A stretch of 64,000 nt of DNA from Portulaca oleracea (GCA_029582165.1 CM055873.1:44013295-44077294); one strand, 5' to 3'. Positions 1 to 11,850 are shown, numbered from the stretch's first letter. The notes: a model not told the origin generated them from the letters alone. Numbers and translations: made by a program.

Positions 1-417
1 AAAAAGTAATTGGAAAAAGTGAGTTGAAATATTGTTTTTTGGATGATAAATATTGTATTGGTAATTGTGAAAAAGTAATTGGAAAAAGTAATTTGTGGTG
101 AGTTGTGGCCTCATTCTTTAGTGCGTTGCGTTTGCGTTGTGTTGCGTTTGTGTTTGGATAAGTTGCGTTTGGGTTGCGTTGGGTTGCGGTAGAAATTAAT
201 AAGAAGGTGACTAGAGGTGAATAGTAAATTGTGATAAGTTGCGTTCTCTTGCGTTTGCCATGCATTAAGTTTTATTGATTTTGTGTTGCGTTTGGGTGCG
301 TTAACGCACAAAAGAACGGGGCATAAATTGTGGTAGAATGGTATTTTGTGGTGGGTTGTGGCAAACTGCGGTATTCTGTGGTACCGCAGTTTGCCAACCG
401 CAGAAAAGAACAAGGCC
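1..417. mobile_element. MITE, GTTCTTTT-terminus family A, left end outside window
   Basis: Right part of a short non-coding element whose right terminus reads AAAAGAACAAGGCC. Its body (TGTGGTGGGTTGTGG motifs, GTAATTGTGAAAAAGTAATTGG) matches the complete copy at 3646-3984. A second MITE (108-322) interrupts it. The left end lies before base 1. PIF/Harbinger assignment is inferred from the GGCC-type terminus only; no target duplication could be tested. Confidence 0.6.
108..322. mobile_element. MITE, family B, nested in family A element
   Basis: Termini GCCTCATTCTTTA and (reverse complement of the right end) GCCCCGTTCTTTT are inverted repeats. The interior of GTTGCGTTTG-type repeats is nearly identical to the reverse complement of 37300-37505, which fixes the boundaries. 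It splits family A sequence on both sides. No clean target duplication is visible. Confidence 0.65.
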
Positions 418-2006
418 TACATATACCTTGTGTAAAATTATTCCTTTATCCATAATTTTTAAAACTTACAAAAAGGTTCCTAAAATATAACCATCGATGA
501 AGTTCATTCGATTACGATGTCGTTTGTAATTGTTGGCATAACCAAGGTATTCCGAGTTTTATTTATAATCTATTCTATTAAATATATTAAAACAAAATAA
601 AACAAACATGAAATCGCCACGTGTCACACATATAAAAAAAATTTATTAAAAATTCAATTATTATACATCATTATTGTTGTATAATTATAACCCCTATCAG
701 TTTTTATTTCCTTTTTACATAAGCAATAATAATATAAAAAAACTGCCAAAAACTATTGTAACTGATACAATATTAAGTTGTAACAGAACCCTATCTCATA
801 AATGCCTCGCAGAATACTAATACCAACAACAGTCCAAACTTACATTAAAATTATATCAGTTTGTGACCTATGGACTGCCACTACCTACTAACTGCAAATA
901 ACAAGAGAAAACACTAGTCAAAACTCAAACTCAAATGTCAAGGATACTTTTTATTATCATAATAAATAACAAATAATAAATAATAAAATAAATAACTCCA
1001 ATGTTCAAAAGTCCACGCAAATTTCATGAATAATTTTTTATTTTAGGTAAGTTAATGCACTCAATTTTTGTTTCATCTTCTACCTCATTTTTAATTTATT
1101 TTAATATTAATAGTATATTTTTATATATCCCTATGAAACATTACGTTTAAATTTTAATACTGGCATAGGAGAACAAAGACAATTTTATATCTTATAATCT
1201 TCATTTTCAAGCCCAAAATCAACATACAATAGAAGAAACTCTCAAAAACAAATTGTTCTACTGTCAAAGTTATAAACATAAAGTTATAAACATATCATTT
1301 CTATCTACTAGGTTACCTATGTATTAACTTTAATAAAATATACTACTCAAAAATATCAAATTTATGTTTATCAAAACTCATGTTTACTTTTATAGATTGT
1401 ACCAATTCAACGCTGATTTTGAGAATGAGAAATATCTTAAATTACTATTTGTGGCTTAGTATCATGATGTATGTAGATTAATATATCCATATGTATTCCC
1501 TAAAAAAACATCTGTATTAATATGATGAAAAGGTTTATGATATAATAATCACTTTATTGCAGTGCAATCATCAAAATGGTAATATTTGAAACAATAGCAA
1601 GAAAAAACAACAATACTTAAGAGGACAACAACAACAACGAATTGAACATCAAGCACAACGCAATAAAATGAAAACTACAATTCCATGAAAGAAACTCGAT
1701 TACATATAATTTTCTATTTTGGATCATGGATATTAAAATGTGTTTTAGTACAACAAACTTTTTGTTTACGGAACATATCTAAGATGTATTTGACAAAATA
1801 AAAAATGAAAACCTTTTTGGAAATTTCGTATCACTCATTCAACCAAACAACGAATTCAAAAGGGAAATACACTTTAAATAAAAAAACACAAACCGACCAA
1901 TAAGACAAATTAACTTATGCATCGCATGGGTACAAACACTAGTTGATAACTAATAATATCAAAAAGTTGGTATAAAAATTGTAATAATTATTAATTTCAT
2001 AAAAAA

Positions 2007-2225
2007 CAAGACACATAAACTGTGTCTTCCCTAAGACTCGTATCATTGTCCTAAAATTAATACTTAATTATTATCATTTTTAACCCCAATTATTTTGACA
2101 GTTACTATTGATTATTTATTAAAAAACTTGGAATGTGTTGGTTATGCCAACAATTAAAATTAACACCATTACAAATGACCCCCTACGTTAGACATATTTT
2201 AGACATTTTTTGTAAATTTTAAAAA
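2007..2225 (+). repeat. Dispersed diverged repeat, copy 1
   Basis: Starts with the short palindrome-like CAAGACAC...GTGTCTT and ends with a GTTAGACATRTTWTAGACATTTTTT block. The same ordered blocks (ATCAT..CCTAATTAATT, ..CAACAATTA..) recur at about 18951-19440. A third partial copy with two CAAGACNC/GTGTCTTGCCC blocks is at 2333-2440. No coding content; class unknown. Confidence 0.4.
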
Positions 2226-2632
2226 ATATAAATAAAAGTATGATTTTATACAATTTGTATGTATTATCATAGCTATAGAAGTCAATCATGTATTTTTTTT
2301 TCAATTTAATTGATAAATATATAAGTTTTATACAAAGACAAGACACTTAATATATATCTTGCCCCAAAATATTTTTCATTTTCTTTAATTTTATAAGGAG
2401 CAAGACGCAGTAAATAGTGTCTTGCCCTAAAGCACATATCACCACTAAAAAAAACTACAGGACGTGGGAGCACGTCATATATACTTCTATTACCTAAAAG
2501 AAAAATGGGAGTTTGCTTTTGTTGAGCTGCCTACTTGCTATTTGTTGTGTGTTTGCCTGCTTAAGATTTTTTTTCTTCTTTTTTTGTTCCGACGTTTCTT
2601 TTGCTGCTTTGAGCCTCCGCTTCCATTGCAAT

Positions 2633-3342
2633 ATGTATTATATGCTCCTGGAGCATGTGCTCCGGATCCTACGTGGCATATGACATTGTTCATCCATAAA
2701 AGAGTCTTTGTTCACTCATAACCAGATAGGATAGTTCACTAAATATGTTGAGATTGTTCACCATGTATATCGAGATTGTTCACTAAATATGTTACAATTA
2801 CTCATCATGTAACTAGTGGTTGTTCATTGAAAATATTTCTATTGTTCACCATGTCATTATTTACTAATTCATTGTTTAGCCATTCACTCCTGCAAGTTCA
2901 AGTACATGTTATTCGATAAGTTCCAATGATAGACATTTTGTCTCATAAGAAGATTATATATTATAAATTGATTTCATGAGTGAACGATCTTAATCTTTCA
3001 AGTGAACAAACAAGTTATGATGAACAATCTAGATTTTTCTTAGAGTAAACTATGTGGAACAAGTTCAGTAAACAATATAGTTGAAGTAAATGAATAACGC
3101 AGTTGACGTAAGTGAACAATGCACTTGAACTGAATGAACAATCACATTAATGTCAGTGAACAATTCAACTCAATTTAGTGAACAACGTATGATGAACAAT
3201 GATGTTATCTTCAGTGAACAATTCAGTTTAAATGACGTTGGTAACCGACAAGAATTCGCTTGTTTTTATAAAAAAATCGATACATGGCTGTATGTCATCT
3301 CTTGGAAAGACGGTCTTCAGGGAGCATACAATAATTTGCACT
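2633..3342. mobile_element. TTGTTCAC-motif element with short inverted ends
   Basis: The left end (TATTATATGCTCCTGGAGC) and the reverse complement of the right end (TTATTGTATGCTCCCTG) are related. The left half carries many direct TTGTTCAC motifs at roughly 25-35-bp spacing; the right half carries the complement GTGAACAA, as in subterminal transposase-binding arrays. A small relative is at 8241-8390. Open frames across it are artefacts of the repeats. Class not assigned. Confidence 0.5.
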
Positions 3343-3645
3343 TCCATTGACCCCATGGCAACTTTGTCTTTCTACTGCCAAGTCCATGTCCATATTATGT
3401 CATTATGTGCCTCTACTTTTAGTTTTAAGTTTTTTTTTCTTTAATTCTCTCTCTATGTTTTCTCTAAAATCATTTTCTTCTTCTAATTATAAGTAGGTTA
3501 AATAATTAGACTAAACTAAATTTTTAAACTAAAAGTTTTTTGATAAATACACATAAAATTTGTACAACTAATTTTAAATTATCCACTTTATAATAATCTA
3601 TATAATGTGAAATTATTCTTAAATTCGTAATTAATATATACCTAC

Positions 3646-3984
3646 GATCCTTGTTCTTTTATACGGCTGGCTGCGATATGGCACGGTGCGGTGTGGTGAA
3701 ATTATGGTGGGTTGTATAAAGTTGTGGTGAGTTTTGGTTTTAATAATAATTAATGTATTGGTAAATGTGAAATTGTAATTGAAAAAAGTAGATTGTGGTG
3801 GGTTGTGGAAAGTTGTGGTGTGTTTTGGTTTTAATAATTATTAATATATTGGTAAATGTGAAATTGTAATTGGAAAAAATAAATTGTGGTGGGTTGTGGT
3901 AGATTTGGTGGATTGTGGTGGGTTGTGTCGAATTATGGTGCAATGTGGTACCGCAGTTAGACAACTACATAAAAGAACAGGACC
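3646..3984. mobile_element. MITE, GTTCTTTT-terminus family A, complete copy
   Basis: Left end GATCCTTGTTCTTTTAT and right end (reverse complement) GGTCCTGTTCTTTTAT form terminal inverted repeats. The body contains a duplicated ~95-bp unit (TGTGGTGGGTTGTGG...TTAATATATTGGTAAATGTG). Non-coding. Flanking target duplication unclear. Confidence 0.65.
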
Positions 3985-4547
3985 TTAAAAGAAATCTAAA
4001 TTTTACCAAATAATTTAATTGACCCGTGCCTTGCACGGGCCTTCCGAACTAGAATTTTATAAAAGTGACAATAACATATTAGATATCTAAAATAAAATTG
4101 CATGTTATTTTATTGGTGTAGTAATTAATAATTTTCTTTTTATGTTGAAGAAGATAGTTTGCATTGGTCTTCATAGTCTTGAATGCGATTGCCAAATAAT
4201 GTAATTCGAAAACGTTTGCTCCTACATTAATTTACGCAATTCTCTAAGCCAAATACAATAAGGTGAATAATTTATATTTTTAGCAATTAAATAATTGTAA
4301 GTATATATATTATAATAATTAATAAAAACTGAATATATAGTAAGTTAAAAAAATAAAGAGCATAAATAGTGTAAGGTATGTATATATGGTGTATTACTCA
4401 TTAATTTCCTTACCAAATATCCTCAAGTTCAAGGACTAAAAACCGGACAATATATTCAGTATAGTTTAAAAAACATGATAAGTTACTTAATTATTGGGAA
4501 AATTTGTTGGTTACATGTAATATATTTTATAGAAGATGGATGATTAC

Positions 4548-5051
4548 CTGTTAATATAGTGTTATTTTGTACCCGTTCCTCGAGCTTGTCAGACCCAATT
4601 AAATCAAATATGTGTCTAGGTATTTGGATCAAGTCTCCACTAATTTCCTTGATTGTTGTATTTCCAAAAAACTGTATCATAATTTTGCTATGGCTAACAA
4701 CTCGGAAGTCATGTCTGTTAGGCTTGACAGCAAACTTTTCTATGGTGTAGATTCTACCTTCTTTAAGACGATTATTGAAACGGGTGGTAAAAATAGCTCT
4801 GATGCATGGATGAATGTATGAACCCTAAAAAAACACAATAAGAGGCCAATTAGTAGTGAAGAAATGAACCCTAAAACTTTTTATTAATTCGAATTGAGTA
4901 AAGTATATACATTTTCATCGATGAGGACCATATCTTTACTTAAAAATGTATCATCCCTCACATTATAAGAATTCCATAATCTTGAGACCCTCACATTGAT
5001 TTTCCAATCATCCTTTTCCGGTGTGAGTTGATGTAAAAATGAGTAAATCAT
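4548..5051 (-). pseudogene. RPA70-like OB-fold (DUF223) gene fragment, two exons
   Basis: Exon 1 (5051 down to 4911, 47 codons) starts at an ATG (MIYSFLHQLTPEKDDW) and carries the strand-rich block WKINVRVSRLWNSYNV...DMVLIDEN typical of plant replication-protein-A-like DUF223 proteins. A GTATAT donor follows; exon 2 (4824 down to 4548) begins after TTTTAG with GSYIHPCIRAIF and contains RLKEGRIYTIEKFAV and RVQNNTILTG, the expected second half of the OB fold, ending at an AG|GTAATC donor. The frame is intact across the predicted junction. I find no further exons, DNA-binding domain or zinc motif downstream (4053-4547), so it is a 5' fragment. Family members bind single-stranded DNA; related genes ride in plant Helitrons, and a Helitron end lies 0.5 kb away, but the link is inference. 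Confidence 0.7.
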
Positions 5052-6380
5052 TTTGATTGTGTTTGAGTGGTTGATACGTTTTAGAATTATCGTAATCACT
5101 ATCACTATTTATGCTGAAAAATGGATATTAGATACACAACCTCACCAAGGCTTTTATAGGCACATTTTGGATTTTTAAAAGTTGTGTAATTAATTAAAAA
5201 TTAATTAAGTATTTGAATGTTGTGAGCAATATTATGTGAGTAATATTATATGAAAATTTTATTTTTTAATAATCTATGTCTATGTAATATATAAAGCCAA
5301 AGGGGTTTATGGTGCGCAAATTTCACTTTCCCATTTTACCCTTTGCCATTGATAAATTATAAGGATAGAATAGTAATTACAATGTTTTTTATTTGCACCA
5401 AAATAATTATTAAAGAAATTGTTACAATCAATATTTGAACCTCTAATGCAAAGGAAAATCCTCCAATTTCTATACCAATAGACCACCATATTTTAAGTTA
5501 GTATTTTTTTTTATATATGTTTTCTATTTCCCTCTATCACATTGGAACCTTCATTTACTTCATTTTATTTTTTTGGGTTTCTATTCACCCTAATTTACAT
5601 TATATTATTATTTTTTTAATTTTTTTAGGTTCCTATGTTGTTATCTTACATTATTTTATTTTTTGATGTTTTGTGCAAAGTATAATATTAACTTTAATCG
5701 TCTTTGTTTCTTTAGAAAAGATTCAATTTCATTTAAAGATTGTCATTACATATCAAAGTTGGAGTATTACTGATAATCTTTTCGTTCCTTTGTTTTATTA
5801 TGTTGTCTTATAAGACAAGATTCTTATTTAACTAAGAAATATTTGCTTTATCATAACTTTATTCTAAGTTGCATAATTGCACTCATTTAACAATCAGTAA
5901 ATCCAATGTGACAAATAAATAATAGAAACATAATGATCTGTTAAGGTATTCGATAATATTTGCCACATAGAAATTAAAATCATATAAATGTAAAATTAAA
6001 AAAAAAACTTATCACGAGGAAGATCATATCTATAATGCATAATTGTTCATATTGAGAGTAAACGAACAATAATGAATAATATTGCTTCCGCCTCACACTC
6101 TCACTATATTTTTATTGTGAATATATTCACTCCAACTTATTTTGACTAAGCTTATTACAAGTTAAACTTATCTAAACTTATTATATTGAACCAACTTAAA
6201 CTTAGCGGTTTGATCTTATTTGAATTCATTTGAAAAAGTTGTTTTTGAAAATTTATCTTGAACTTATTTAACTTATTTTTTAAACAACTGAAAGGAAGAT
6301 AACTTTAACTGCACTGACTCGCCAATATCCATCATGAGCCAAAGTCGAATTATTATTGAGGATTTTTATTTTTAAGTAAA
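5052..6380. other. No gene seen
   Basis: AT-rich sequence, with scattered short open frames that lack recognisable domains or codon bias. Nothing supported. Confidence 0.5.
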
Positions 6381-6504
6381 ACAAGTTTTGATTCGCACGC
6401 GTGCATCGATTTTTAAATTTATTTGTTCGTGTCTGTACATGTACAGACACAAAATAAATAAATTTGAAAATCGATGCACGCAATGCGGGCGAATCAAAAC
6501 TTGT
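6381..6504. repeat. Near-perfect 124-bp hairpin
   Basis: ACAAGTTTTGATTCGC at the left is matched by GCGAATCAAAACTTGT at the right. Arms of about 55 bp meet at TGTCTGTACATGTACAGACA, so the loop is almost nil. One 5-6-base asymmetry (CACGCG / CAATGCGG) interrupts the arms. Could be a MITE or a small-RNA-producing inverted repeat. Confidence 0.8.
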
Positions 6505-6520
6505 AAGTAATAGTGTTAGT

Positions 6521-6660
6521 GGCCGTTTGGTAGCATTTCAAAAGCCATTTAGAAGCACTTGAAAATATTGCAATGAAATAAATTGGTAATTAAATAAAGT
6601 GATATAACCGTTTTGTTTATCTTCAAAAGCAGGCTTTTACTTGTTCCAAAAAGGTAGGGT
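6521..6660. mobile_element. Possible Tourist-type MITE left end
   Basis: GGCCGTTTGGTAGCATTTC resembles the PIF/Harbinger-like terminus seen complete at 40773. No matching right end was found before the adjoining fold-back at 6661. Confidence 0.35.
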
Positions 6661-7715
6661 AATTTCCAGCTTTAGGGAATTACGGTAGTTATGATAATTC
6701 CCACGATAATCACCGTACATTTGTCATGATTTAATCTGATACGTGGGTTTTATTTATTTTTAAAAATATAAAATTTCAATTTTTAAAATTGGAAAAATTA
6801 TATATAATTAATTAAAATTTGTATTTTTTAGGATGTGTTTGGTACTGGACTGTAACTACGAAGTAGGAAGGAAATGTAGAGGAAATCTTTCCCCGGACAC
6901 AACCCAAAAGCACTGCTGCACGATCTCCAAAGTATACCGGTGACCATCTTTCCCGGTGAAAGGTCGCTGGGGTCGCACTCACCAGGAAATCAATTTTGAC
7001 ACAGTCCCGCCACCGGCCAGTCCATCTACGCTGCTGCCTCACCACCGTCTTGTCCGTTTACGTCGCCGCCCTCGCCACCGTCAAAAGCATCTGTTTCCAT
7101 GACCGATAACGGTAACCTCCGCCATTGATTATAACCTTGGCCGGTGTTGGATTGGGCTTGTCGGCGGTCGGTGGCAACTATTCATACGGTTCATCTTGCT
7201 CTGAATTTGAGTTGAATGGTGGTAAGATTGAAGGATTTTTGTGTACTAGGAACTGACCAGATGAAAATGTATTGAATACAGTAGTATGATTTGACAACTG
7301 GATGTTTTTGAAGTCAAATTCGTGCTCTGAATTCGAGTTGGATGTAATGATATATGGTAGAATCACAAAATCTTACCACCAATCAACTCAAATCTATTTC
7401 CTAGTGAGTGCGACTCTGACAACCTTTCGTCGGAAAAAATGGTCGCTGGTAAACTTTGGAGATCGGTGCAGCAGTGCTTTTGGGTTTTGTCCAGGGAAAG
7501 ATTTCATTTACAATTCCTTCCTATTTTAACAAACACTTCCCAAAAAATATATTTTTTAATTACTTATACATAATTTGTACGGAGTATAATTTAAAAAACT
7601 TAAAATTTATATTTTTAAAAAATAAATAAAATCGACGTATCAGATTCAATCACGCCAAATGTACAGTAAATATCGTGGGAATTACCATACTCACCATAAT
7701 TCCCGAAACCTGCAA
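6661..7715. mobile_element. Fold-back element, ~330-bp inverted arms
   Basis: The left arm (about 6661-6995) and right arm (about 7395-7715) are inverted copies: GGGAATTACGGTAGTTATG / GGGAATTATGGTGAGTATG, then AATCTGATACGT, AATCTTTCCC, AAAAGCACTGCTGCAC and CTCCAAAGT in matching order. The ~400-bp spacer is GC-richer and itself has a second inverted pair (GCTCTGAATTTGAGTTG / CTCTGAATTCGAGTTGG). No transposase frame. A long-inverted-repeat, Mutator-like or fold-back element is the likely class. Confidence 0.7.
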
Positions 7716-8240
7716 ATCGCTATACATGTTTCCATACTCATACAATATTATAGTATTTTCCATGATGAATATCACAATAGTAATCTCTTATACTAGAGCA
7801 TTGTATATATTAATTAGTAAAATTAATGTTCAAAATCTTTAAAATTTGACGGATATTATTGTATTTTCCATGATCGATCGTTTGACTGTTTTTAATTTAA
7901 TTAAGCATTCAAGAGTAGGAAAAATTTAGCGCTGGAAAAAAATCAGGTTATGGTCAAATCCGAGTTGGTGAGTCTTAAAATTCGGATAAGAAATTGATGT
8001 CCGAGCTCGATTTTCTAGAGTTAGACGTTAGACCGGGTTAGACAATTCGGGCGGTCCTATTTTTGGGTTGAAATCAGGTATGGGCAATAAAAAAGGATGG
8101 AATATTATGTCCGAATATTCGATAAAAATTCAGACAAAAAATTATGTTTAGACTCAATTTTTTTGTGTTAGACAATTCGAATATTTGGAATCGAACAAAA
8201 TTTTGACCGCCTTAGAAAAAGTAAATAAAAACATGGAATT
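7716..8240. other. No gene seen
   Basis: AT-rich; 7920-8180 has loosely repeated TCCGA/AATTCGG blocks, perhaps an old transposon remnant. Nothing else supported. Confidence 0.4.
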
Positions 8241-8390
8241 TATTATGTGCTCTCGGAGCATGTGCTCCAAATTTTACAATTGTTCACTCATATATATTAG
8301 GTTGTTCACCTTGATAATTATGGTTGTTCATTCTGATTATTATTACGATTGTTCACCCGTAAATATATAGAGCACAAACTCCGGGTACAT
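8241..8390. mobile_element. Short TTGTTCAC-motif element
   Basis: Begins TATTATGTGCTCTCGGAGC, close to the end of the 2633-3342 element, and carries three TTGTTCAC/TTGTTCAT motifs before ending in GAGCACAAACTCCGGG. Probably a deletion derivative of the same family. Confidence 0.5.
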
Positions 8391-8585
8391 CTAGTATACA
8401 TTGATAAAAACATGAAGAATGGGGGAAGAGGCAAGTACGTGGTCCGAGTCAAGTCATTTGCCAGTTGCTAAACAGATTTCTTCAGTAACGAAAATTTCAA
8501 ACTTCTTCCGAAGAAAAATTATACGTAGCTACCTCAAAAACAAGAAGAAGTAAAACACAAAAATAACAGCTACTTGCTTCCCTAG

Positions 8586-8998
8586 TCTATAACTATATTA
8601 AAAGAGAGAGTTTCCTCTCCGATTTTGTTGAGTTGCTTGATGTGTTTTGCAGCCTATGTGGCAGCTTGCATTTGTGTTTAGATTCACACTCAATTTTACG
8701 CTTTTGCCCATTTAGTCTAAAATCATCAGCCCACCGCCATTTTATGTACTCTATACTAAAAGGGCACTGTGCTTTGGTGTGTGCCTGTTAAAATGTATTT
8801 ACACAATAAATTACATTTCTGCCCTCCACTCATTTTTCATGGTTCTCCCATCAGTGAAAATGACGGACTTGGAGCCATCATTGACGATCGTCACTTTGAA
8901 GCTTTGCCGAAACTCCTAAACCCAAGAATGGAGGACATTTTAAATCAAACAATTTAAAATAACAAAATCAAATATCAACACATTAACATAGGAAGTTA
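8586..8998. other. Two Helitron-5'-like motifs, otherwise no gene
   Basis: TCTATAACTATATTAAAAGAG at 8587 and CTATACTAAAAGGGC at 8751 resemble plant Helitron 5' starts (TC-TAY-rich then AAAAG). No hairpin/CTRR terminus that could pair with them was found nearby, so no element is called. Confidence 0.3.
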
Positions 8999-9234
8999 CT
9001 CCCTCCGTTCTTTTTTACCTGTCATTTACAGTTTTCAGTGCCAATTTTTAATCAATAATTTCTAATATAAAACTTTTATAGAAAAATAAAATATTATACT
9101 TTTTTAATAGTATTTTTTATTATGAATCTAATGATATTAATTTTGTATGATGAATCATTATACAAATTAAGATATTAACGGTCAAAGTTTTTGCCACAAC
9201 TTCCTAGGCGACAGATAAAACAAAACGGAGGTAG
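8999..9234. mobile_element. Stowaway-type MITE (Tc1/mariner)
   Basis: Begins CTCCCTCCGTTC and ends CGGAGGTAG, flanked by TA on both sides (8997-8998, 9235-9236), the diagnostic Stowaway terminus and TA duplication. 236 bp, AT-rich, non-coding. Closely similar to 10618-10853. Confidence 0.9.
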
Positions 9235-9958
9235 TATAAAATTAGACTCTCAAATCATGACAACAACAAATTGAAAATTTATGGAACCCATAAAATAACC
9301 TTAATCTAATTTTATATGGCTCTGATTTCCCAATAATAACTGAATGTGTACAAATTAAAGATTTAATTAATGAAGAAGGCGAACTAAAAAAGATGAGATT
9401 AATGTCTAAATATAAATCTAAAACTGTACTTCGTTCTCGAATTTATGCCCGAATCGCTTTGAATGATGGTCTTGTTGATTTGGCATTAAAGAAAGAGGAC
9501 AGTGAGAAAGTAAGACGGAGATTTAGAGAGATAAAGAAAGATCAGATAATAGGGGTTGGATGTGGTGTATTTGATTTGCTAATTTGTTTGATTTGTGGTT
9601 AATCTGGGCAGGGGCTGAAGGATTAGAGAGCAAAAAGAATAAAAGGGGGAGTTAGAGAGAGAAAGGGAAGAAGGAGAAATGAGGTTCATTTTGGATTTCA
9701 GATACGAGAGAGAAGGGAAGAAGGAGATAATCAACAAATTCAGCAAAAAATTATTATAAAATTATTTATATGGTTAAAAATTAGTTACCAAGGATGAAAC
9801 ATACATATCTAAAATTGGTAAAAGTTACATTTTTGATGTAAACTAACAAATAATTAGGGATACAAAATTAGTTAAATAAATAATAGACACAAAGGTAGTA
9901 TAATAAAACATTTTTAAAATAAAATTTTTCAATGAAATATTAATTAGAAACTCAACTA
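9235..9958. other. No recognised gene
   Basis: Contains a 69-codon plus-strand frame (9393-9602, MRLMSKYKSKTVLRSR...) rich in K/R/E with no domain I recognise, then a purine-rich tract (GAGAGAGAAAGGG). Not supported as a gene. Confidence 0.3.
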
Positions 9959-10152
9959 CGCTGTGTTCTTTTATACGACTTGTTGCGGTTGGTTGCGGTG
10001 GGAAGAAATGTGGTGGATTGTGATGGGTTGGGAAATGTTGTGGTGAGTGATAGAAAGATAAATTAAATTGAAAAAGTAGATTGTGGTGGAAGATGGAAAG
10101 TTGTGGTACAGTGTGGAACCACAACCAACCAGCCGCATTAAAGAATGAGGCC
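9959..10152. mobile_element. MITE, GTTCTTTT-terminus family
   Basis: Left end CGCTGTGTTCTTTTATACG and right end AAAGAATGAGGCC form inverted ends. The body has TTGCGGTTGGTTGCGGTGGG and TGTGGTGGA motifs like family A. 194 bp, non-coding. Confidence 0.6.
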
Positions 10153-10617
10153 TAATTTGTTCATCCTAATTTTTTATATAACACTAAGTTATTTTCTTTT
10201 TATCGACGATAATTTGTAGTGAGGTCAAATTATTGTAAAGTACTTAAAATATCTATGTATAATCCCTACACATAACAAATGAAAAATTAAATTATCTAAA
10301 GTTTTATTTATTTAATAGGAATCAAATTGATATAGTAATTATCCGAAATGTAAAAGTTGTAAGGAAAATAGAAGAAAAATAATTAGTTATAATGACAAAA
10401 GAATTAGGATGAAAGGAGTATTACACTTGTAAAATTAAAATAAATGACAAATAAGTTTAAAAGACAATAAAATTACGTGTGATAGATAAAAATGAACAGG
10501 ATCAAAGGTCCGTTCAAAGGACAGGCATTATCACCGGTGGTTATATAATATTCGAGTATTGTACATGCAAAACAATTCTCGGAAACAAGCCTTTACCCTT
10601 CTATCTCTTTTCTAGTA

Positions 10618-10853
10618 CTCCTTCCATTATTTTTTATCTGTCATTCACGATTTTTAAGATTTATTTTTAATTAACAATTACTCATATAATATTTTTGTAA
10701 AAAAAGACGATATTATACTTTTTCAATAGTATTTTTCATTATGAATTTAATGATATCAATTTTGTTTGGTGAATCATTATACAAATTAAGATATTAACGG
10801 TTAAAGTTTTTGATACAATTAACTAGGTGACACTTAAATAAAAATGGAGGTAG
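10618..10853. mobile_element. Stowaway-type MITE (Tc1/mariner)
   Basis: Begins CTCCTTCCATT, ends ATGGAGGTAG, with TA on both sides (10616-10617, 10854-10855). 236 bp, the same length as and closely related to 8999-9234 (shared block ATTATACAAATTAAGATATTAACGG in its centre-right). Non-coding. Confidence 0.88.
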
Positions 10854-11570
10854 TATCGGTTTCCAAAAAAACAGAGGTAGTATCATATTATTATCAATCA
10901 ATACTACAGTTAGATTTAAAATGTTAAAACCTTAATTATTATTTCATTAGTTACTAAATATTCAGTTCAAGTTTTGATCTATATTGCTTTAAAAAAAACT
11001 CTTAAAACATTTGTAAAATTAGACGAGGAGAAAACACTCTCAATTTATTTATTTTTTAAAACACTAGATATAAATATATGTAATCATGCAAAATTAAAGT
11101 TTAATTTTTCCTCCTTTTTTTAATTACTTTTATTAATTTTTCTCACATGTTTCTGTCATTATTCTCTATGTGAGAAAGTAAGAAAAAGAAACAAGCAATA
11201 AACTTGTGGCCAAGTGAGCCAAAAATGACTATAACTTTAGCATATATATGTATATATTTGTGCACACAAACAAAAGAAAGATGTAAGGGATAAGGATAGA
11301 TAATATTAAAAAAACAAATAAAGGATAAGGGAAACTATGGTATTATATTACTTTATAAATCAGAAAAAAGAAAAACAAAGAAAGGCATATTGAACGGTGG
11401 CATAATCATAAGAAAAGGTGGGTTTATGAAGAGCGAAAACAAGAGGCCAACGAGGATTATGATGCCTACTACCTTATTTGGTCAATATTTTTATCGTCAT
11501 TTGCTATTACGATAATTTAGTCATGTTTTTTTAGTGGGTATATAGAAGTTGTGTAAGATTGAGTAGATTT
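10854..11570. other. No gene seen
   Basis: AT-rich sequence without an open frame above 60 codons or recognisable repeat ends. Confidence 0.5.
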
Positions 11571-11850
11571 TAGGGGTGCTCATAAATAACCGCTCTGAAA
11601 AACTCGATCCGGAAACCCGCTACCCAGTAATTAATTTAGGGTACCCGCCCCAGAAAAATCAATTTTAATCGGGTCGGATACCCGTCCCGGAATATTTTCA
11701 GTTAATCGGTTTGGTTGCGGATCGGCCCCTATACGCTTTCGGGTACCCGAATTACCCGAAATTAAATTTAACATTTAGGTCTAGATTTAATTTTTGCCTA
11801 TCTTTTTCCAATCTCGAGTCCACTATCCAGACCCAAATTTTAATCTGGAA
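11571..11850. mobile_element. hAT-type element, one end
   Basis: TAGGGGTGCTCATAAATAACC is the common start of plant non-autonomous hAT elements, and the body is full of GGGTACCCG/CCGGAT blocks. The opposite terminus (..GAGCACCCCTA) is missing; gypsy-derived sequence follows directly. Confidence 0.5.

Larger units (their letters stand above)
574..4052 (+). mobile_element. Probable non-autonomous Helitron (composite)
   Basis: The 5' end TCTATTAAATATATTAAAAC is shared base for base with the well-bounded Helitron at 35440. The 3' end has the hairpin CCCGTGCCTTGCACGGG (4023-4039) followed 9 bases later by CTAG (4049-4052), the classic Helitron 3' structure. There is no Rep/helicase coding sequence. 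Nested elements lie inside (2633-3342, 3646-3984). The 5' flanking base is T and the 3' flanking base is A, not the expected A^T, so pairing these two ends is tentative; the 3' terminus itself is firm. From 420 to 573 I see nothing. Confidence 0.5.

Noticed and set aside
574..4052. Autonomous Helitron
   Set aside because: No Rep or helicase motifs in any frame; only the termini support a Helitron.
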